DNA of 64,000 nucleotides, taken from positions 62,001 to 126,000 of the forward strand of contig NZ_BCXH01000003.1 in assembly GCF_001895005.1 (NCBI RefSeq), given 5' to 3'. How positions within the stretch are numbered: position 1 is the stretch's first letter; each line of letters opens with the position of its first letter. The notes beneath the pieces were generated by a model. That model made no database searches and was not told the DNA's origin. It was given only the letters and a program-made list of their open reading frames with translations. Of this stretch, positions 1 to 8,196 are shown piece by piece. The position numbers and the translations under genes were made by a program. Source of the stretch: Rhodococcus yunnanensis NBRC 103083. Its GTDB lineage: Bacteria > Actinomycetota > Actinomycetes > Mycobacteriales > Mycobacteriaceae.

Positions 1-262
1 CGGTGCTCCATGCGGGGCTGAGGCTGGTGACGATGTCGATATCGGTGTAGCCGTGATCGCGTAGCGTGTGTTCGATGTCGTCGCGCATCGTCGCCATCGC
101 CGGGCAACCGGAGTACGTCGGGGTGATGGTGACGAGAACGCTGCCGTCTTCGCGGACCACGACCTCCCGCAGCACACCGAGGTCGTCGAGCGTGAGCAGA
201 GGCATCTCGGGGTCCATCACCGACGCGGCGATCTCACGGGCGGACAGTTCGAGTGTTGTCAC
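1..262 (-). CDS. paaD: PaaD, phenylacetyl-CoA epoxidase assembly subunit (3' end outside window)
   Basis: Partial: the reading frame runs off the left edge. PaaD is a SufT/MIP18-type protein needed for activity of the PaaABCE multicomponent epoxidase, probably in metal-centre assembly. Visible: an N-terminal SufT-like domain with VMDPEMPLLTLDDLG and TPTYSGCPAM, whose cysteine is the conserved one of the family. The GTG start at 262 overlaps the paaC stop by four bases (GTGA) behind GGAGGGAG, so the two are translationally coupled. Fourth gene of paaABCD; a paaE reductase would be expected just outside. The identity is well supported by order and motif. Confidence 0.9.
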   Translation of the reverse strand, partial: MTTLELSAREIAASVMDPEMPLLTLDDLGVLREVVVREDGSVLVTITPTYSGCPAMATMRDDIEHTLRDHGYTDIDIVTSLSPAWST

Positions 263-1191
263 CAGACTCCCTCCGGATGCGCACGAGCGACGACCTGCAT
301 CTCGGCTATCAGTGGGCCGAACAATTCAGTGTGGATGCCGCGCCTGCCGCCACGGCCACCGATGGTGCCGACGGACTTTCCTTCCGGCGCGTGCAATTCT
401 GCCGCGTGCAGGACCTGGGTGAGAACCGAATCGAATTCCTCGCGCACATCTCGTGGATCGACGGCGACGCCGACGCCGGCCAGCGCGATCTCCTCGTCGG
501 TGGGCACGAAGAGTTCGGCGACGTACGGCCAGATCCGGGCAACGGCATCGCTGACCCGACGCGTCGATTCGTCTGTTCCACAGCCGAGCGTCACCACCCA
601 TCGTGCCGCGTAGTCGCGGTGGTAGGTCAGTTCTTTGACGCCCTTGTCGGCGACGGCGGCGAGAACGGGGTCGCGTGAGGTTCGCAGGCGCGAGAAGATC
701 GCCAACCGCCAGGTCGAGAAGACCAGCAGGCGCACTTGAGATTTCGCGAAGTCGCCGTTGTCGAGTTCGGTCAAGCGGACGTTGCGGAACTCGGCATCGG
801 ATCGGAAGAAGGCAAGGGCGTCGTCGGACGGGACCGGTGACGTATCGGAAATGTACGGAACCACCTGGGAATCGGCTGCTGCCGCCCGCGCCAGCAGTAG
901 CCGCGCTTGACCCAGCAGGTCCAGTCCGATGTTGGCGAGCGCGACTTCTTCTTCGAGTTCCGGTGCGCGCGTGCTCCACTGGGCGAGTCGCTGCGAGCTG
1001 ATCAGCGCATCGTCGCCGAGCATGAGGCAGTATGCGGCAAGAGCGTGTCCGTCGACGTCATCGGGAACAGTGGTGTCGACGCCTGCAAGTGGGTCGTCGA
1101 AACTGGTGCCGAACGCCCACTGCCCGTCGGGAACCAGCCCGTGTGCATCCTCGTCGACCAGGCCATCGTAGGCGTTGTCGTGATCTGTCAT
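259..1191 (-). CDS. paaC: PaaC, structural subunit of phenylacetyl-CoA 1,2-epoxidase
   Basis: 310 residues from the ATG at 1191. PaaC is the ferritin-like partner of PaaA in the oxygenase that converts phenylacetyl-CoA to the ring 1,2-epoxide in the cytoplasm; it lacks the functional diiron site and has a structural role. The stretch EEEVALANIGLDLLGQARLL and the closing part with FDSVLTQVLHAAELHAP are typical of PaaC. The first 60 or so residues are a low-complexity acidic extension relative to enteric PaaC (about 250 residues), as is common in actinobacteria. An in-frame upstream extension also exists but overlaps paaB, so it is unlikely to be the start. Eight bases follow paaB. Confidence 0.93.
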   Translation of the reverse strand: MTDHDNAYDGLVDEDAHGLVPDGQWAFGTSFDDPLAGVDTTVPDDVDGHALAAYCLMLGDDALISSQRLAQWSTRAPELEEEVALANIGLDLLGQARLLLARAAAADSQVVPYISDTSPVPSDDALAFFRSDAEFRNVRLTELDNGDFAKSQVRLLVFSTWRLAIFSRLRTSRDPVLAAVADKGVKELTYHRDYAARWVVTLGCGTDESTRRVSDAVARIWPYVAELFVPTDEEIALAGVGVAVDPRDVREEFDSVLTQVLHAAELHAPEGKSVGTIGGRGGRRGIHTELFGPLIAEMQVVARAHPEGVW

Positions 1192-1199
1192 AGCAGGCC

Positions 1200-1562
1200 T
1201 CACATGTGGGGAACGTTGTCGGGGATCTCGTAGAACGTCGGGTGCCGGTACACCTTGTCGCCGCTCGGTGCGAAGAACGGATCCTTCTCCGAAGGAGACG
1301 ACGCGACGATCGAGTTGGACCGCACGACCCAGATGCTGACGCCCTCGTTGCGGCGTGTGTACACATCGCGTGCATGACGAAGAGCCATGTGGTCGTCGGC
1401 TGCGTGCAGCGACCCGACGTGCACGTGGTTGAGCCCGCGCTTGCCACGCAGGAACACCTCGTACAGCGGCCAATCCGCCTTGACCTGTGCAGCTTTCGGC
1501 TCCACGGGTACGGTGTCGACAGGCACGGCTCCGTGGCCGCCCTCGGCTGTGTATTCCGTCAT
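1200..1562 (-). CDS. paaB: PaaB, phenylacetyl-CoA epoxidase subunit
   Basis: 120 residues. Small subunit that bridges PaaAC heterodimers in the phenylacetyl-CoA epoxidase. The PaaB core is plain: [20 protein letters not shown], then [12 protein letters not shown] and SIWVV, ending in the [20 protein letters not shown] tail typical of the family. About 25 residues precede the core, longer than the roughly 95-residue enteric protein. Its ATG overlaps the paaA stop by four bases (ATGA). Confidence 0.95.
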   Translation of the reverse strand: MTEYTAEGGHGAVPVDTVPVEPKAAQVKADWPLYEVFLRGKRGLNHVHVGSLHAADDHMALRHARDVYTRRNEGVSIWVVRSNSIVASSPSEKDPFFAPSGDKVYRHPTFYEIPDNVPHM

Positions 1563-2518
1563 GACGCGTTCCCTTCCGATGTCCGGCGAGCTGCGAACGC
1601 GGTTGCCGCGTCACGGACCCAGGCGCCGTCCTCGTGGGCTGCACGACGGTTCGCGATGCGCTCGATGTTCGAGGCCCCGTTGCCCTTGACCACCTGGATG
1701 AACTCGGCCCAGTCGGGCTCTCCGAAATCATGTGAGCCCCGCTCGTCGTTCCACTGCAGATCCGGATCGGGGAACGTCACTCCCAGTGCCTTCGCCTGCG
1801 GGATCGACATGTCGACGAAGCGTTGCCGTAATTCGTCGTTGCTGTGGCGCTTGATGCCCCACTTCATGGACTGTTCGCTGTTGGGGGACTCGTCGTCGGG
1901 CGGGCCGAACATCATCAAAGCCGGCCACCACCAACGGTTCACGGATTCCTGGACCATCTCGCGTTGCGCGTCGGTGCCGCGCATCATCGTCGCGAGCAAC
2001 TCGTATCCTTGGCGTTGGTGGAAGGACTCCTCCTTGCACACCCGGATCATCGCGCGTGCATACGGTCCGAACGAGACTCGGCACAGCGGTACCTGATTGC
2101 AGATGGCGGCGCCGTCGACGAGCCATCCGATGGTTCCGACGTCCGCATACGTCAACGTCGGGTAGTTGAAGATCGAGGAGTACTTCTGCTTGCCTTCGAT
2201 GAGCTTGTTCGTCAGGTCGGCGCGATCGGCACCGAGCGTTTCCGCAGCCGAGTACAGGTACAGCCCGTGCCCGGCCTCGTCCTGCACCTTGGCCATCAGG
2301 ATCGCCTTGCGGCGCAGCGACGGAGCGCGCGTGAGCCAGTTGCCCTCCGGCTGCATACCGATGATCTCCGAGTGTGCGTGCTGGGCGATCTGGCGAATGA
2401 GGGTCTTGCGGTAGCCGTCGGGCATCCAGTCGCGGGGTTCGACGCGTTGCTCGTGGGCGATGGTCGCGTCGAAATCTTCCTGTAGTGCGTCGACTTCCAG
2501 GGTATTTGACGTGGTCAT
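1559..2518 (-). CDS. paaA: PaaA, catalytic diiron subunit of phenylacetyl-CoA 1,2-epoxidase
   Basis: 319 residues from the ATG at 2518, chosen because AGGA lies five bases upstream; an ATG 15 bases earlier is in frame but lacks a good ribosome site and lies closer to the operator. Catalytic oxygenase subunit that epoxidises the ring of phenylacetyl-CoA using O2 and electrons from PaaE. The diiron ligands are visible as two E-x-x-H motifs, E81-H84 (DEAGH) and E164-H167 (EESFH). First gene of paaABCD, with its own promoter and PaaR-type operator upstream. Confidence 0.96.
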   Translation of the reverse strand: MTTSNTLEVDALQEDFDATIAHEQRVEPRDWMPDGYRKTLIRQIAQHAHSEIIGMQPEGNWLTRAPSLRRKAILMAKVQDEAGHGLYLYSAAETLGADRADLTNKLIEGKQKYSSIFNYPTLTYADVGTIGWLVDGAAICNQVPLCRVSFGPYARAMIRVCKEESFHQRQGYELLATMMRGTDAQREMVQESVNRWWWPALMMFGPPDDESPNSEQSMKWGIKRHSNDELRQRFVDMSIPQAKALGVTFPDPDLQWNDERGSHDFGEPDWAEFIQVVKGNGASNIERIANRRAAHEDGAWVRDAATAFAARRTSEGNAS

Positions 2519-2534
2519 GAGTCCTACTTTCATT

Positions 2535-2585
2535 ACCGAATGATCGGTCGAAAACTAGTATGCACCGAACCGAAACCCGGCACAA
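2535..2585 (-). promoter_or_regulatory. paaA promoter with PaaR-type operator
   Basis: On the minus strand a possible -35 TTGTGC (2585-2580), a 17-base spacer and -10 CATACT (2562-2557) are followed by the palindrome ACCGATCATTCGGT (2548-2535), which would cover the transcription start. The same ACCG-N6-CGGT arms recur upstream of paaF and paaZ. The operator role is inferred from this recurrence; the promoter elements are read by eye. Confidence 0.7.
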
Positions 2586-2595
2586 GAGGGGTTCG

Positions 2596-3372
2596 TCAGC
2601 GACCAGTGAAAACAGGCTTGCGTTTCGCGAGGAACGCGTCGACGGCAGCCTTGTGATCCGCGGTCGATCCCAGCGCGGTCTGAGCCTTCGCCTCGCGGTC
2701 CAACGCGTCGAACAAACCCGCAGCCGACGCCCCGACCAGCGATTTCACCTGCAGGAATGCCTGAGTTGGTCCGGCGGCGAGCGTTCGCGCGATGGTGAGG
2801 GCGGTCTGCTGTATCTCGTCGTCGCCGACCACTCGGTGCACCAGACCCCAATCGAGAGCCTGATCCGCCGTGACTTTGTCACCGAGCAGCATGAGCCCGG
2901 TGGCTCTGCTGCTTCCCAAGGCTTCGACCAGGGCGTAGCTCAGCCCGGAGTCGCTCGCCAGACCGATGCCGGTGAACGCCGTCGCGAAGGACGTGGAGGT
3001 GCCTGCAACCCTGATGTCTCCTGCCAGCGCGATGCCGAGGCCAGCGCCCACACAGGCTCCGGGGATTGCGACGACGACCGGTGCCTCGAGAGACGCTATC
3101 GCCCGAATCAGCGGGTTGTAGTGGGTGCCGACGGTGTCCATGGCAGTCGACGGATCGGCCTCCAGCGCCGCGACGTGCTCACCGAGGTCCTGTCCGACGC
3201 AGAAGTTCTTGCCCTCGGCGGTGATCAGTACCGCCCGAACATCCTTCTGCGCAGCCGATTCGACGGCGCTTCGAAACGCCACCTTGGTTGCCACGTCCAG
3301 TGCGTTATGTGCCTGCGGACGTGCCAGAGTGATCGTCGCGAGGCCGTCGGATATCTCGAATCGTACCGTCAT
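2596..3372 (-). CDS. paaG: Enoyl-CoA hydratase/isomerase family protein, probable PaaG (ring-1,2-epoxyphenylacetyl-CoA isomerase)
   Basis: 258 residues, crotonase fold throughout. PaaG isomerises the ring epoxide to oxepin-CoA, the step between PaaABCE and PaaZ. Visible: the oxyanion-hole regions NFCVGQDLGEH (residues 56-66) and IPGACVGAGLGIALAGDI, and an aspartate in IGLASDSGLSYALV at the position used as base in PaaG. Ends FTGR, as many PaaG proteins do. Last gene of a three-gene operon; its ATG overlaps the stop of the preceding dehydrogenase gene. Distinguishing PaaG from PaaF here rests on the SDSG segment and tail. Confidence 0.82.
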   Translation of the reverse strand: MTVRFEISDGLATITLARPQAHNALDVATKVAFRSAVESAAQKDVRAVLITAEGKNFCVGQDLGEHVAALEADPSTAMDTVGTHYNPLIRAIASLEAPVVVAIPGACVGAGLGIALAGDIRVAGTSTSFATAFTGIGLASDSGLSYALVEALGSSRATGLMLLGDKVTADQALDWGLVHRVVGDDEIQQTALTIARTLAAGPTQAFLQVKSLVGASAAGLFDALDREAKAQTALGSTADHKAAVDAFLAKRKPVFTGR

Positions 3373-4241
3373 GTGCTCTCCCAGTCGTGAAATCCCTTGC
3401 CTGACTTGCGTCCCAACTCGCCCCGAGCGACCTTGTCGCGCAACAACTGCGGCGGGGTGAAACGATCACCCAGAGTCGACGCGAGATGTTCGGCGATGGC
3501 CAATCGGACATCGAGGCCGACGAGATCGGTCGATCGCAGCGGACCCATCGGGTGCTTGTAGCCGAGTTCCATTGCTCGGTCGATGGATTCGGCGTCGGCG
3601 ACGCCTTCCTCCAGCATCCGGATGGCCTCCAGGCCGAGCATGACGCCGAGACGGCTGGTTGCGAAGCCGGGGGAGTCGTTGACGAGCACCTCGGTCTTGC
3701 CCAGTAGACGGACCCAGTTCCGGACCTGCGAGGTGACGGCAGGCGAGGTGGCGGGAGCGCGCACGATCTCCACGAGAGTCGACGCAGGCACCGGGTTGAA
3801 GAAGTGCATGCCGATGAAGCGCGACGGATCGCTCAGCGCCGCACCGAGTTCGGCGATCGAGATGGAGCTGGTGTTGGACGCGATCACCGTCGACGCGGAC
3901 ACCGCTGTGTCGATCAGCGCCAGCACCTCGATCTTCAGCGACGGTATCTCCGGCACCGCTTCTACGACGAGATCGAGCCCGGCCGGCAGATCGGCGGGCC
4001 CCGCGACGGTGGACACGCGGGCGAGGATCTCAGCCGGTGGTGCAGTCAGCTTGCCGCGTTCGTGTGCTCGATCGAGGCCCGTCGACACGCGAGCGAGGGC
4101 TGCTTCCTGGTCTGCGGCTTCGGCAATGACGACGGACGAGCCGAGGGCTGCGAACACCTGCGCGATGCCTGCGCCCATTCGGCCGCCGCCGACGACGCCG
4201 ACCGTGGACGGAATGCCAATCGTTTCTCGTAGAAATGTCAC
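3369..4241 (-). CDS. paaH: 3-hydroxyacyl-CoA dehydrogenase, probable PaaH
   Basis: 290 residues from the GTG at 4241, chosen because GGAG precedes it and it overlaps the upstream hydratase stop as GTGA. NAD-dependent oxidation of 3-hydroxyadipyl-CoA to 3-oxoadipyl-CoA in phenylacetate breakdown. N-terminal Rossmann fold GVVGGGRMGAGIAQ (residues 13-26), catalytic segment IGMHFFNPVP with the active-site histidine, then the all-helical C-terminal dimerisation domain beginning NDSPGFATSRLG and ending GRKSGKGFHDW. Single-function length, not a FadB fusion. Lies between paaF and paaG. Confidence 0.87.
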   Translation of the reverse strand: MTFLRETIGIPSTVGVVGGGRMGAGIAQVFAALGSSVVIAEAADQEAALARVSTGLDRAHERGKLTAPPAEILARVSTVAGPADLPAGLDLVVEAVPEIPSLKIEVLALIDTAVSASTVIASNTSSISIAELGAALSDPSRFIGMHFFNPVPASTLVEIVRAPATSPAVTSQVRNWVRLLGKTEVLVNDSPGFATSRLGVMLGLEAIRMLEEGVADAESIDRAMELGYKHPMGPLRSTDLVGLDVRLAIAEHLASTLGDRFTPPQLLRDKVARGELGRKSGKGFHDWEST

Positions 4242-4957
4242 AGTTTCTCCAGAAATGCCGTCATGCGGCGTTGTTTGTCCTCGGTCTCGAAGAGGACGGC
4301 TTGGGCGATGTCGTCGGCCCACGGGTGCGAGCCCGGTGCGTCGAGGATCTTCTTGGTCAGCTTCAACGCGAGGGGTGCCTGGCGGGCGATGCGGTCGGCG
4401 AGAGCGTGCGCCGAGGCCAGGGGATCATCGACGACCTCCATGACGAGTCCGGTGCGCAGCGCGGTCTCCGCGTCGAGCGTGCGGCCGCCGAGAAGAACCT
4501 GCTTGGCGACGGACACCCCGACCAACTCCGGCAGCCGGTAGCTCGCGCCCGCAGCGGCCATGATTCCGAGCCCGGGCTCGGGGTTACCGAACACGGCAGT
4601 CGACGAGCCGATTCGGATATCGCACGCGTACGACAGCTCGGCACCTCCGCCGAGCGCGTATCCCTTGATGGCGGCGATGGTCGGCAACGGCAGAGCCGCG
4701 ATGCGGTCGAAGAGGTTGCGGTTGATGCCGCGCAGTGCGTCGTCACGGGTTCGCACGCGGAGCTGGTTGATGTCGGCGCCGCCGGCGAAATGCTCGCCCT
4801 TGCCGGTGAGTATCAGCAACCGAGGATCCGCTTCGACGATCCCGCACACCTGGTGCAGTTCGGCGATCATCTCCGCGTCGATGGCGTTGCGTTGCGCCTC
4901 CCGATCGAGGGTGACGACCACACGGCCGGAGAGTTCCTCTACGGCGATGGTCTTCAC
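4238..4957 (-). CDS. paaF: Enoyl-CoA hydratase, probable PaaF (2,3-dehydroadipyl-CoA hydratase)
   Basis: 239 residues from the GTG at 4957. Crotonase-family hydratase that adds water to 2,3-dehydroadipyl-CoA. Oxyanion-hole segments GEHFAGGADINQL and IKGYALGGGAELSYACDI are intact, and EPGLGIMAAAGASYRLPELVG carries the expected hydratase pattern, although the usual second catalytic glutamate is not obvious in GASYR, which leaves some doubt about the exact reaction. The start overlaps the stop of a 29-codon thiolase remnant by four bases (GTGA), so paaF is probably translated by coupling to it. Confidence 0.83.
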   Translation of the reverse strand: MKTIAVEELSGRVVVTLDREAQRNAIDAEMIAELHQVCGIVEADPRLLILTGKGEHFAGGADINQLRVRTRDDALRGINRNLFDRIAALPLPTIAAIKGYALGGGAELSYACDIRIGSSTAVFGNPEPGLGIMAAAGASYRLPELVGVSVAKQVLLGGRTLDAETALRTGLVMEVVDDPLASAHALADRIARQAPLALKLTKKILDAPGSHPWADDIAQAVLFETEDKQRRMTAFLEKL

Positions 4958-5043
4958 AGTGCCTCGATCGACATCGACACGCCCTGCCCGACGCCCACGC
5001 ACAGCGTCGCCAGTCCGCGTGACACCAGAAGAAATTCGCCCAC
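4954..5043 (-). pseudogene. C-terminal remnant of a thiolase (PaaJ/PcaF type) acting as a short upstream ORF of paaF
   Basis: 29 codons beginning GTG at 5043, six bases after AGGAG, and ending TGA within the paaF GTG start. The peptide contains SRGLATLCVGVGQGVSM, the C-terminal catalytic block of thiolases including the second active-site cysteine; the other roughly 370 residues are absent, and the sequence upstream is promoter and operator. The likely history is an internal deletion of a paaJ-like gene that kept its ribosome site and the coupling to paaF. No intact thiolase gene lies in this window. Confidence 0.78.
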
Positions 5044-5074
5044 TGTTTGCTCCTTCGCCGGGTAACCCCTTTCA

Positions 5075-5104
5075 TTAATAACCGAACATTCGGTCGTTGC
5101 GCAA
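5075..5104 (-). promoter_or_regulatory. paaF-operon promoter with PaaR-type operator in its spacer
   Basis: On the minus strand a -35-like TTGCGC (5104-5099) and a -10-like TATTAA (5080-5075) are 18 bases apart, and the palindrome ACCGAATGTTCGGT (5094-5081) fills most of the spacer. A repressor bound here would directly block RNA polymerase. The site also lies 64 bp upstream of the divergent paaR start, so it could serve autoregulation. Confidence 0.75.
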
Positions 5105-5157
5105 GCGTGAGTGCCCACCGTGCTGTGGAATTGCGTCGCGCCTGGGAAGATGAGCGC

Positions 5158-5766
5158 ATGACAACCGCACGTGCCCCACGCAGAACCGGTCTGCCTGGAC
5201 GGCCGGGATACGACCTCGACTCGTTGCTTGCCGTTGCCGTGAAGGTGTTCAACGACAAGGGTTACGACGGCACGTCGATGGAGGTGCTGGCCAAGCGTCT
5301 CGGCATCACGAAGTCCTCGATCTATCACCATGTGGCAGGTAAGTCCGAACTGCTGGAGCTGGCGCTCGCGCGCGCACTCAACGCGCTGTTCGCGGTCACC
5401 ACCGAGGAGAAGACCACCGAGGGTCGGTACATCGATCGGCTCGAATATCTGGTCCGTCGCAGCGTGGAGATCCTCGTCGCCGAGCTGCCCTACGTCACGC
5501 TGTTGCTGCGGGTGCGCGGTAACACCGACGTCGAGCGGCGAGCGCTGACCCGGCGCCGAGAGTTCGACGCGTTCGTCTCCGATCTGGTCGTCGCCGCTGC
5601 CGACGAGGGCGATCTGCGCGCCGACATCGATCCGGCGCTGGTCTCGAGGTTGCTGTTCGGCACCGTCAACTCGCTGATCGAGTGGTACCGGCCCCGAACC
5701 GGTGGTTCGGCTGTCGACCTCGCCGACGCCGTGGTGGCGCTGACCTTCGACGGTCTGCGGCGGTAG
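5158..5766 (+). CDS. paaR: TetR-family regulator, probable PaaR repressor of phenylacetate genes
   Basis: 202 residues from the ATG at 5158 preceded by GGGAAGATG; a longer in-frame version would run back through the operator. TetR N-terminal helix-turn-helix around residues 22-66 (NDKGYDGTSMEVLAKRLGI, then SSIYHHVAGKSELLE), followed by a ligand-binding domain ending WYRPRTGG. Divergent from paaF and followed by paaZ. Three matching palindromes lie at paa promoters. In related actinobacteria PaaR is a TetR repressor released by phenylacetyl-CoA; that ligand is inferred here. Confidence 0.85.
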   Translation: MTTARAPRRTGLPGRPGYDLDSLLAVAVKVFNDKGYDGTSMEVLAKRLGITKSSIYHHVAGKSELLELALARALNALFAVTTEEKTTEGRYIDRLEYLVRRSVEILVAELPYVTLLLRVRGNTDVERRALTRRREFDAFVSDLVVAAADEGDLRADIDPALVSRLLFGTVNSLIEWYRPRTGGSAVDLADAVVALTFDGLRR

Positions 5767-5777
5767 AACCGACTTCC

Positions 5778-5828
5778 TTGACATCCCGAGGCAACCGCGC
5801 GATGGTAATTACCGACCGAACGTACGGT
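5778..5828 (+). promoter_or_regulatory. paaZ promoter region with PaaR-type operator
   Basis: A perfect TTGACA (5778-5783) lies upstream of ACCGAACGTACGGT (5815-5828), which matches ACCG-NN-CG-NN-CGGT. The sequence GGTAAT (5804-5809) may be the -10, but the 20-base spacing is long, so the promoter assignment is weaker than the operator. The ribosome site GGAG and the paaZ GTG start follow within 15 bases. Confidence 0.65.
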
Positions 5829-5842
5829 GAGATGGAGATGCT

Positions 5843-7870
5843 GTGAGCAGACTGTTGGAAAGCTACGCCCAAGGACGATGGCTCGCCGCGAACGACGAGG
5901 GAACCCCGTTGCTCAGCGCGATCGACGGCAGCGAAGTCGCCCGGATCTCGTCGACCGGTCTCGACGTCGCAGGCATGATCGACTACGCCCGCACCGTCGG
6001 CGGACCAGCACTCGCCGCATCGACGTTCCACGAGCGCGCCGGGCTCCTCAAGCAACTCGGACTGACACTCATGGCGGGCAAGGACGAGTTCTACGAGGTC
6101 TCCACGCTGACCGGCGCGACGAAGCGCGATTCGGGCGTCGACATCGACGGCGGGTTCGGCACCGTGCTCAGCTACGCGAGCAAGGCCAGACGCGAACTCC
6201 CCAACGACACGGTGTATCTCGACGGCGCGATCGAACAGCTCGGCAAGAGGGGCACCTTCCTCGGCCAGCACATCTACACCTCGCGGCGCGGGGTCGCCGT
6301 TCAGATCAACGCGTTCAACTTTCCGGTGTGGGGCTTCCTCGAGAAGCTCGCTCCCGCATTCATCGCGGGCGTCCCGTCGATCGTCAAGCCGGCGAGCCAG
6401 TCTGCGTACCTCACGGAACTGGTCTTCCGCCGGATCATCGAAAGCGGCATACTCCCCGAAGGATCGGTCCAACTGCTCTGCGGCAGCGCCCGCGGCATCA
6501 TCGACCATCTCGGTGGACAGGATTCGGTGGCCTTCACCGGCTCTGCCGATACCGCGGCATCCCTGCGTTCACACCCGAACGTGACCGGAGAAGGTGTGCA
6601 CTTCACCGCCGAGGCAGATTCGCTCAATGCATCCATCCTCGGTTCCGACGTGACGCGCGAGGATCCCGAGTTCGATCTCTTCGTCAAGGGCGTCTTCACC
6701 GAGATGACGGTCAAGGCAGGCCAGAAGTGCACGGCCATCCGACGAGTGCTGGTGCCGGAGTCATCGGTGGACGACGTCGTCGAGGCCTTGACGGCTCGGC
6801 TGGAGAAGGTCGTCGTCGGAGATCCCCGCGACGAGGGTGTCACGATGGGCGCGCTCGCCAGCATCGATCAGCGCGACGAGGTTTTCAAATCCATTCGTGG
6901 ACTGACGAAGTCCGCGTCGGTCGTGTTCGGCGATCCCGACGCCGTCGACCCGCGCCCGGGCGCATTCATGGCTCCGGTGCTGCTGAAAGCGGGAGACAAG
7001 ACCGCGCCCGAACCGCACGAGATCGAAGCGTTCGGACCCGTCTCGACGGTGATCGGCTACGACGACACCGCCGATCTGCTCGCCCTCGTCGCACGGGGCA
7101 AGGGTTCGCTCGTGGCATCGCTGGTGACCAAGGATTCCGCGATCGCACGCGAGATCGTGCTCGGATCGGCGCCGTACCACGGACGCATCCTGGTATTGAA
7201 CAGCGAAGACGCCCGCGAATCCACCGGCCACGGTTCTCCGCTTCCCGTTCTGGTGCATGGTGGCCCGGGCCGCGCAGGTGGCGGCGAAGAGCTGGGTGGG
7301 ATGCGCGGGGTACTGCATCACATGCAGCGCACCGCAATTCAGGGAACACCCGATGTCCTCACCGCGGTGGGCAACACATGGGTGACGGGTTCGGCCCGGA
7401 TCACGGGCGAGAAGCACCCGTTCCGCAAGGACCTGGGCGAGCTGAAGCTCGGCGACACCATCGTCGGCGGACCCCGTCAGGTCACCAGGACAGATATCGA
7501 CCACTTCGCCGAGTTCACCGGTGACACGTTCTACGCACACACCGATCCGGAAGCGGCAGCAGCCAATCCGCTGTTCGGTGGCATCGTCGCGCACGGATAC
7601 CTCGTCGTCTCGCTCGCGGCCGGGCTGTTCGTCGACCCCGCGCCGGGCCCGGTACTCGCGAACTTCGGTGTCGACGACCTTCGATTCCTGACACCGGTCA
7701 AGGCCGAGGATTCACTGACGGTGACGCTCACCGCCAAGCTCATCACTCCCCGGCAGAGCGCCGACTACGGCGAAGTGCGCTGGGACGCAGTCGTCGTCAA
7801 CCAAGAAGGCGATCCCGTCGCCACCTACGACGTGCTGACGCTCGTCGCGAAGCCGGAGGAAGCGAAATGA
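5843..7870 (+). CDS. paaZ: PaaZ, bifunctional oxepin-CoA hydrolase / semialdehyde dehydrogenase
   Basis: 675 residues, the normal length of the two-domain enzyme. Residues 1 to about 520 form an aldehyde dehydrogenase: INAFNFPVWGFLEK, VKPASQSA, VAFTGSADTA, the general-base glutamate in HFTAEADS, and the nucleophile in KAGQKCTAIRRV. Residues about 535 to 675 form a MaoC-like (R)-hydratase with DIDHFAEFTGDTFYAH and GGIVAHGYLVVSLAAG. The hydratase opens oxepin-CoA to a semialdehyde, which the dehydrogenase oxidises with NADP. Starts at GTG after GGAG and is followed by two overlapping genes. Confidence 0.95.
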   Translation: MSRLLESYAQGRWLAANDEGTPLLSAIDGSEVARISSTGLDVAGMIDYARTVGGPALAASTFHERAGLLKQLGLTLMAGKDEFYEVSTLTGATKRDSGVDIDGGFGTVLSYASKARRELPNDTVYLDGAIEQLGKRGTFLGQHIYTSRRGVAVQINAFNFPVWGFLEKLAPAFIAGVPSIVKPASQSAYLTELVFRRIIESGILPEGSVQLLCGSARGIIDHLGGQDSVAFTGSADTAASLRSHPNVTGEGVHFTAEADSLNASILGSDVTREDPEFDLFVKGVFTEMTVKAGQKCTAIRRVLVPESSVDDVVEALTARLEKVVVGDPRDEGVTMGALASIDQRDEVFKSIRGLTKSASVVFGDPDAVDPRPGAFMAPVLLKAGDKTAPEPHEIEAFGPVSTVIGYDDTADLLALVARGKGSLVASLVTKDSAIAREIVLGSAPYHGRILVLNSEDARESTGHGSPLPVLVHGGPGRAGGGEELGGMRGVLHHMQRTAIQGTPDVLTAVGNTWVTGSARITGEKHPFRKDLGELKLGDTIVGGPRQVTRTDIDHFAEFTGDTFYAHTDPEAAAANPLFGGIVAHGYLVVSLAAGLFVDPAPGPVLANFGVDDLRFLTPVKAEDSLTVTLTAKLITPRQSADYGEVRWDAVVVNQEGDPVATYDVLTLVAKPEEAK

Positions 7871-8196
7871 CGTTCCGAGTGGCCGTGTGTTACGGCAAGC
7901 CCGATGATCAGGCGGCATTCGACGAGTACTACACCTCGGTGCATGTTCCGTTGGCCGCGGTGGTGCCAGGTCTGACCGAGTTCACCTGGGGGAAAGTCAC
8001 TTCCATGGACGGCTCCGAGCCGCCGTACTACGCAATCGCGAATCTGTACTTCGCCGACGAGGACTCGCTGAAGGCCGGTCTGTCCTCGCCCGAGATGAAG
8101 GCCGCGGGCAAGGATCTACGCAACTTCGCCACCGGCGGGGTCACGATGTTCACGCAGGAGGAAGTGCGCGTCGGGGGCAGCGTTGATCGCGCGTGA
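7867..8196 (+). CDS. EthD-family small protein in the paaZ-paaI operon
   Basis: 109 residues, ferredoxin-like EthD/Dabb fold: it opens FRVAVCYGKPDDQAAFDEYY with the SVHVPLAAVVPGL segment that carries the family histidine. EthD proteins accompany oxidative catabolic genes, but their chemistry is mostly unknown. The ATG overlaps the paaZ stop (ATGA), and its end overlaps the paaI start by 14 bases, so all three are one transcript and presumably one pathway. A role in handling a reactive ring-opened or oxepin intermediate is only a guess. Confidence 0.8.
   Translation: MTFRVAVCYGKPDDQAAFDEYYTSVHVPLAAVVPGLTEFTWGKVTSMDGSEPPYYAIANLYFADEDSLKAGLSSPEMKAAGKDLRNFATGGVTMFTQEEVRVGGSVDRA

Noticed and set aside
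1206-2096. Long plus-strand open frame of 296 codons opposite paaA and paaB
   Set aside because: Antisense shadow of two clearly identified genes; composition is that of the wrong strand of high-GC DNA.
4954-5784. 276-codon minus-strand frame containing the thiolase-like end
   Set aside because: Only its last 29 codons are thiolase-like; the rest is antisense to paaR and its promoter.
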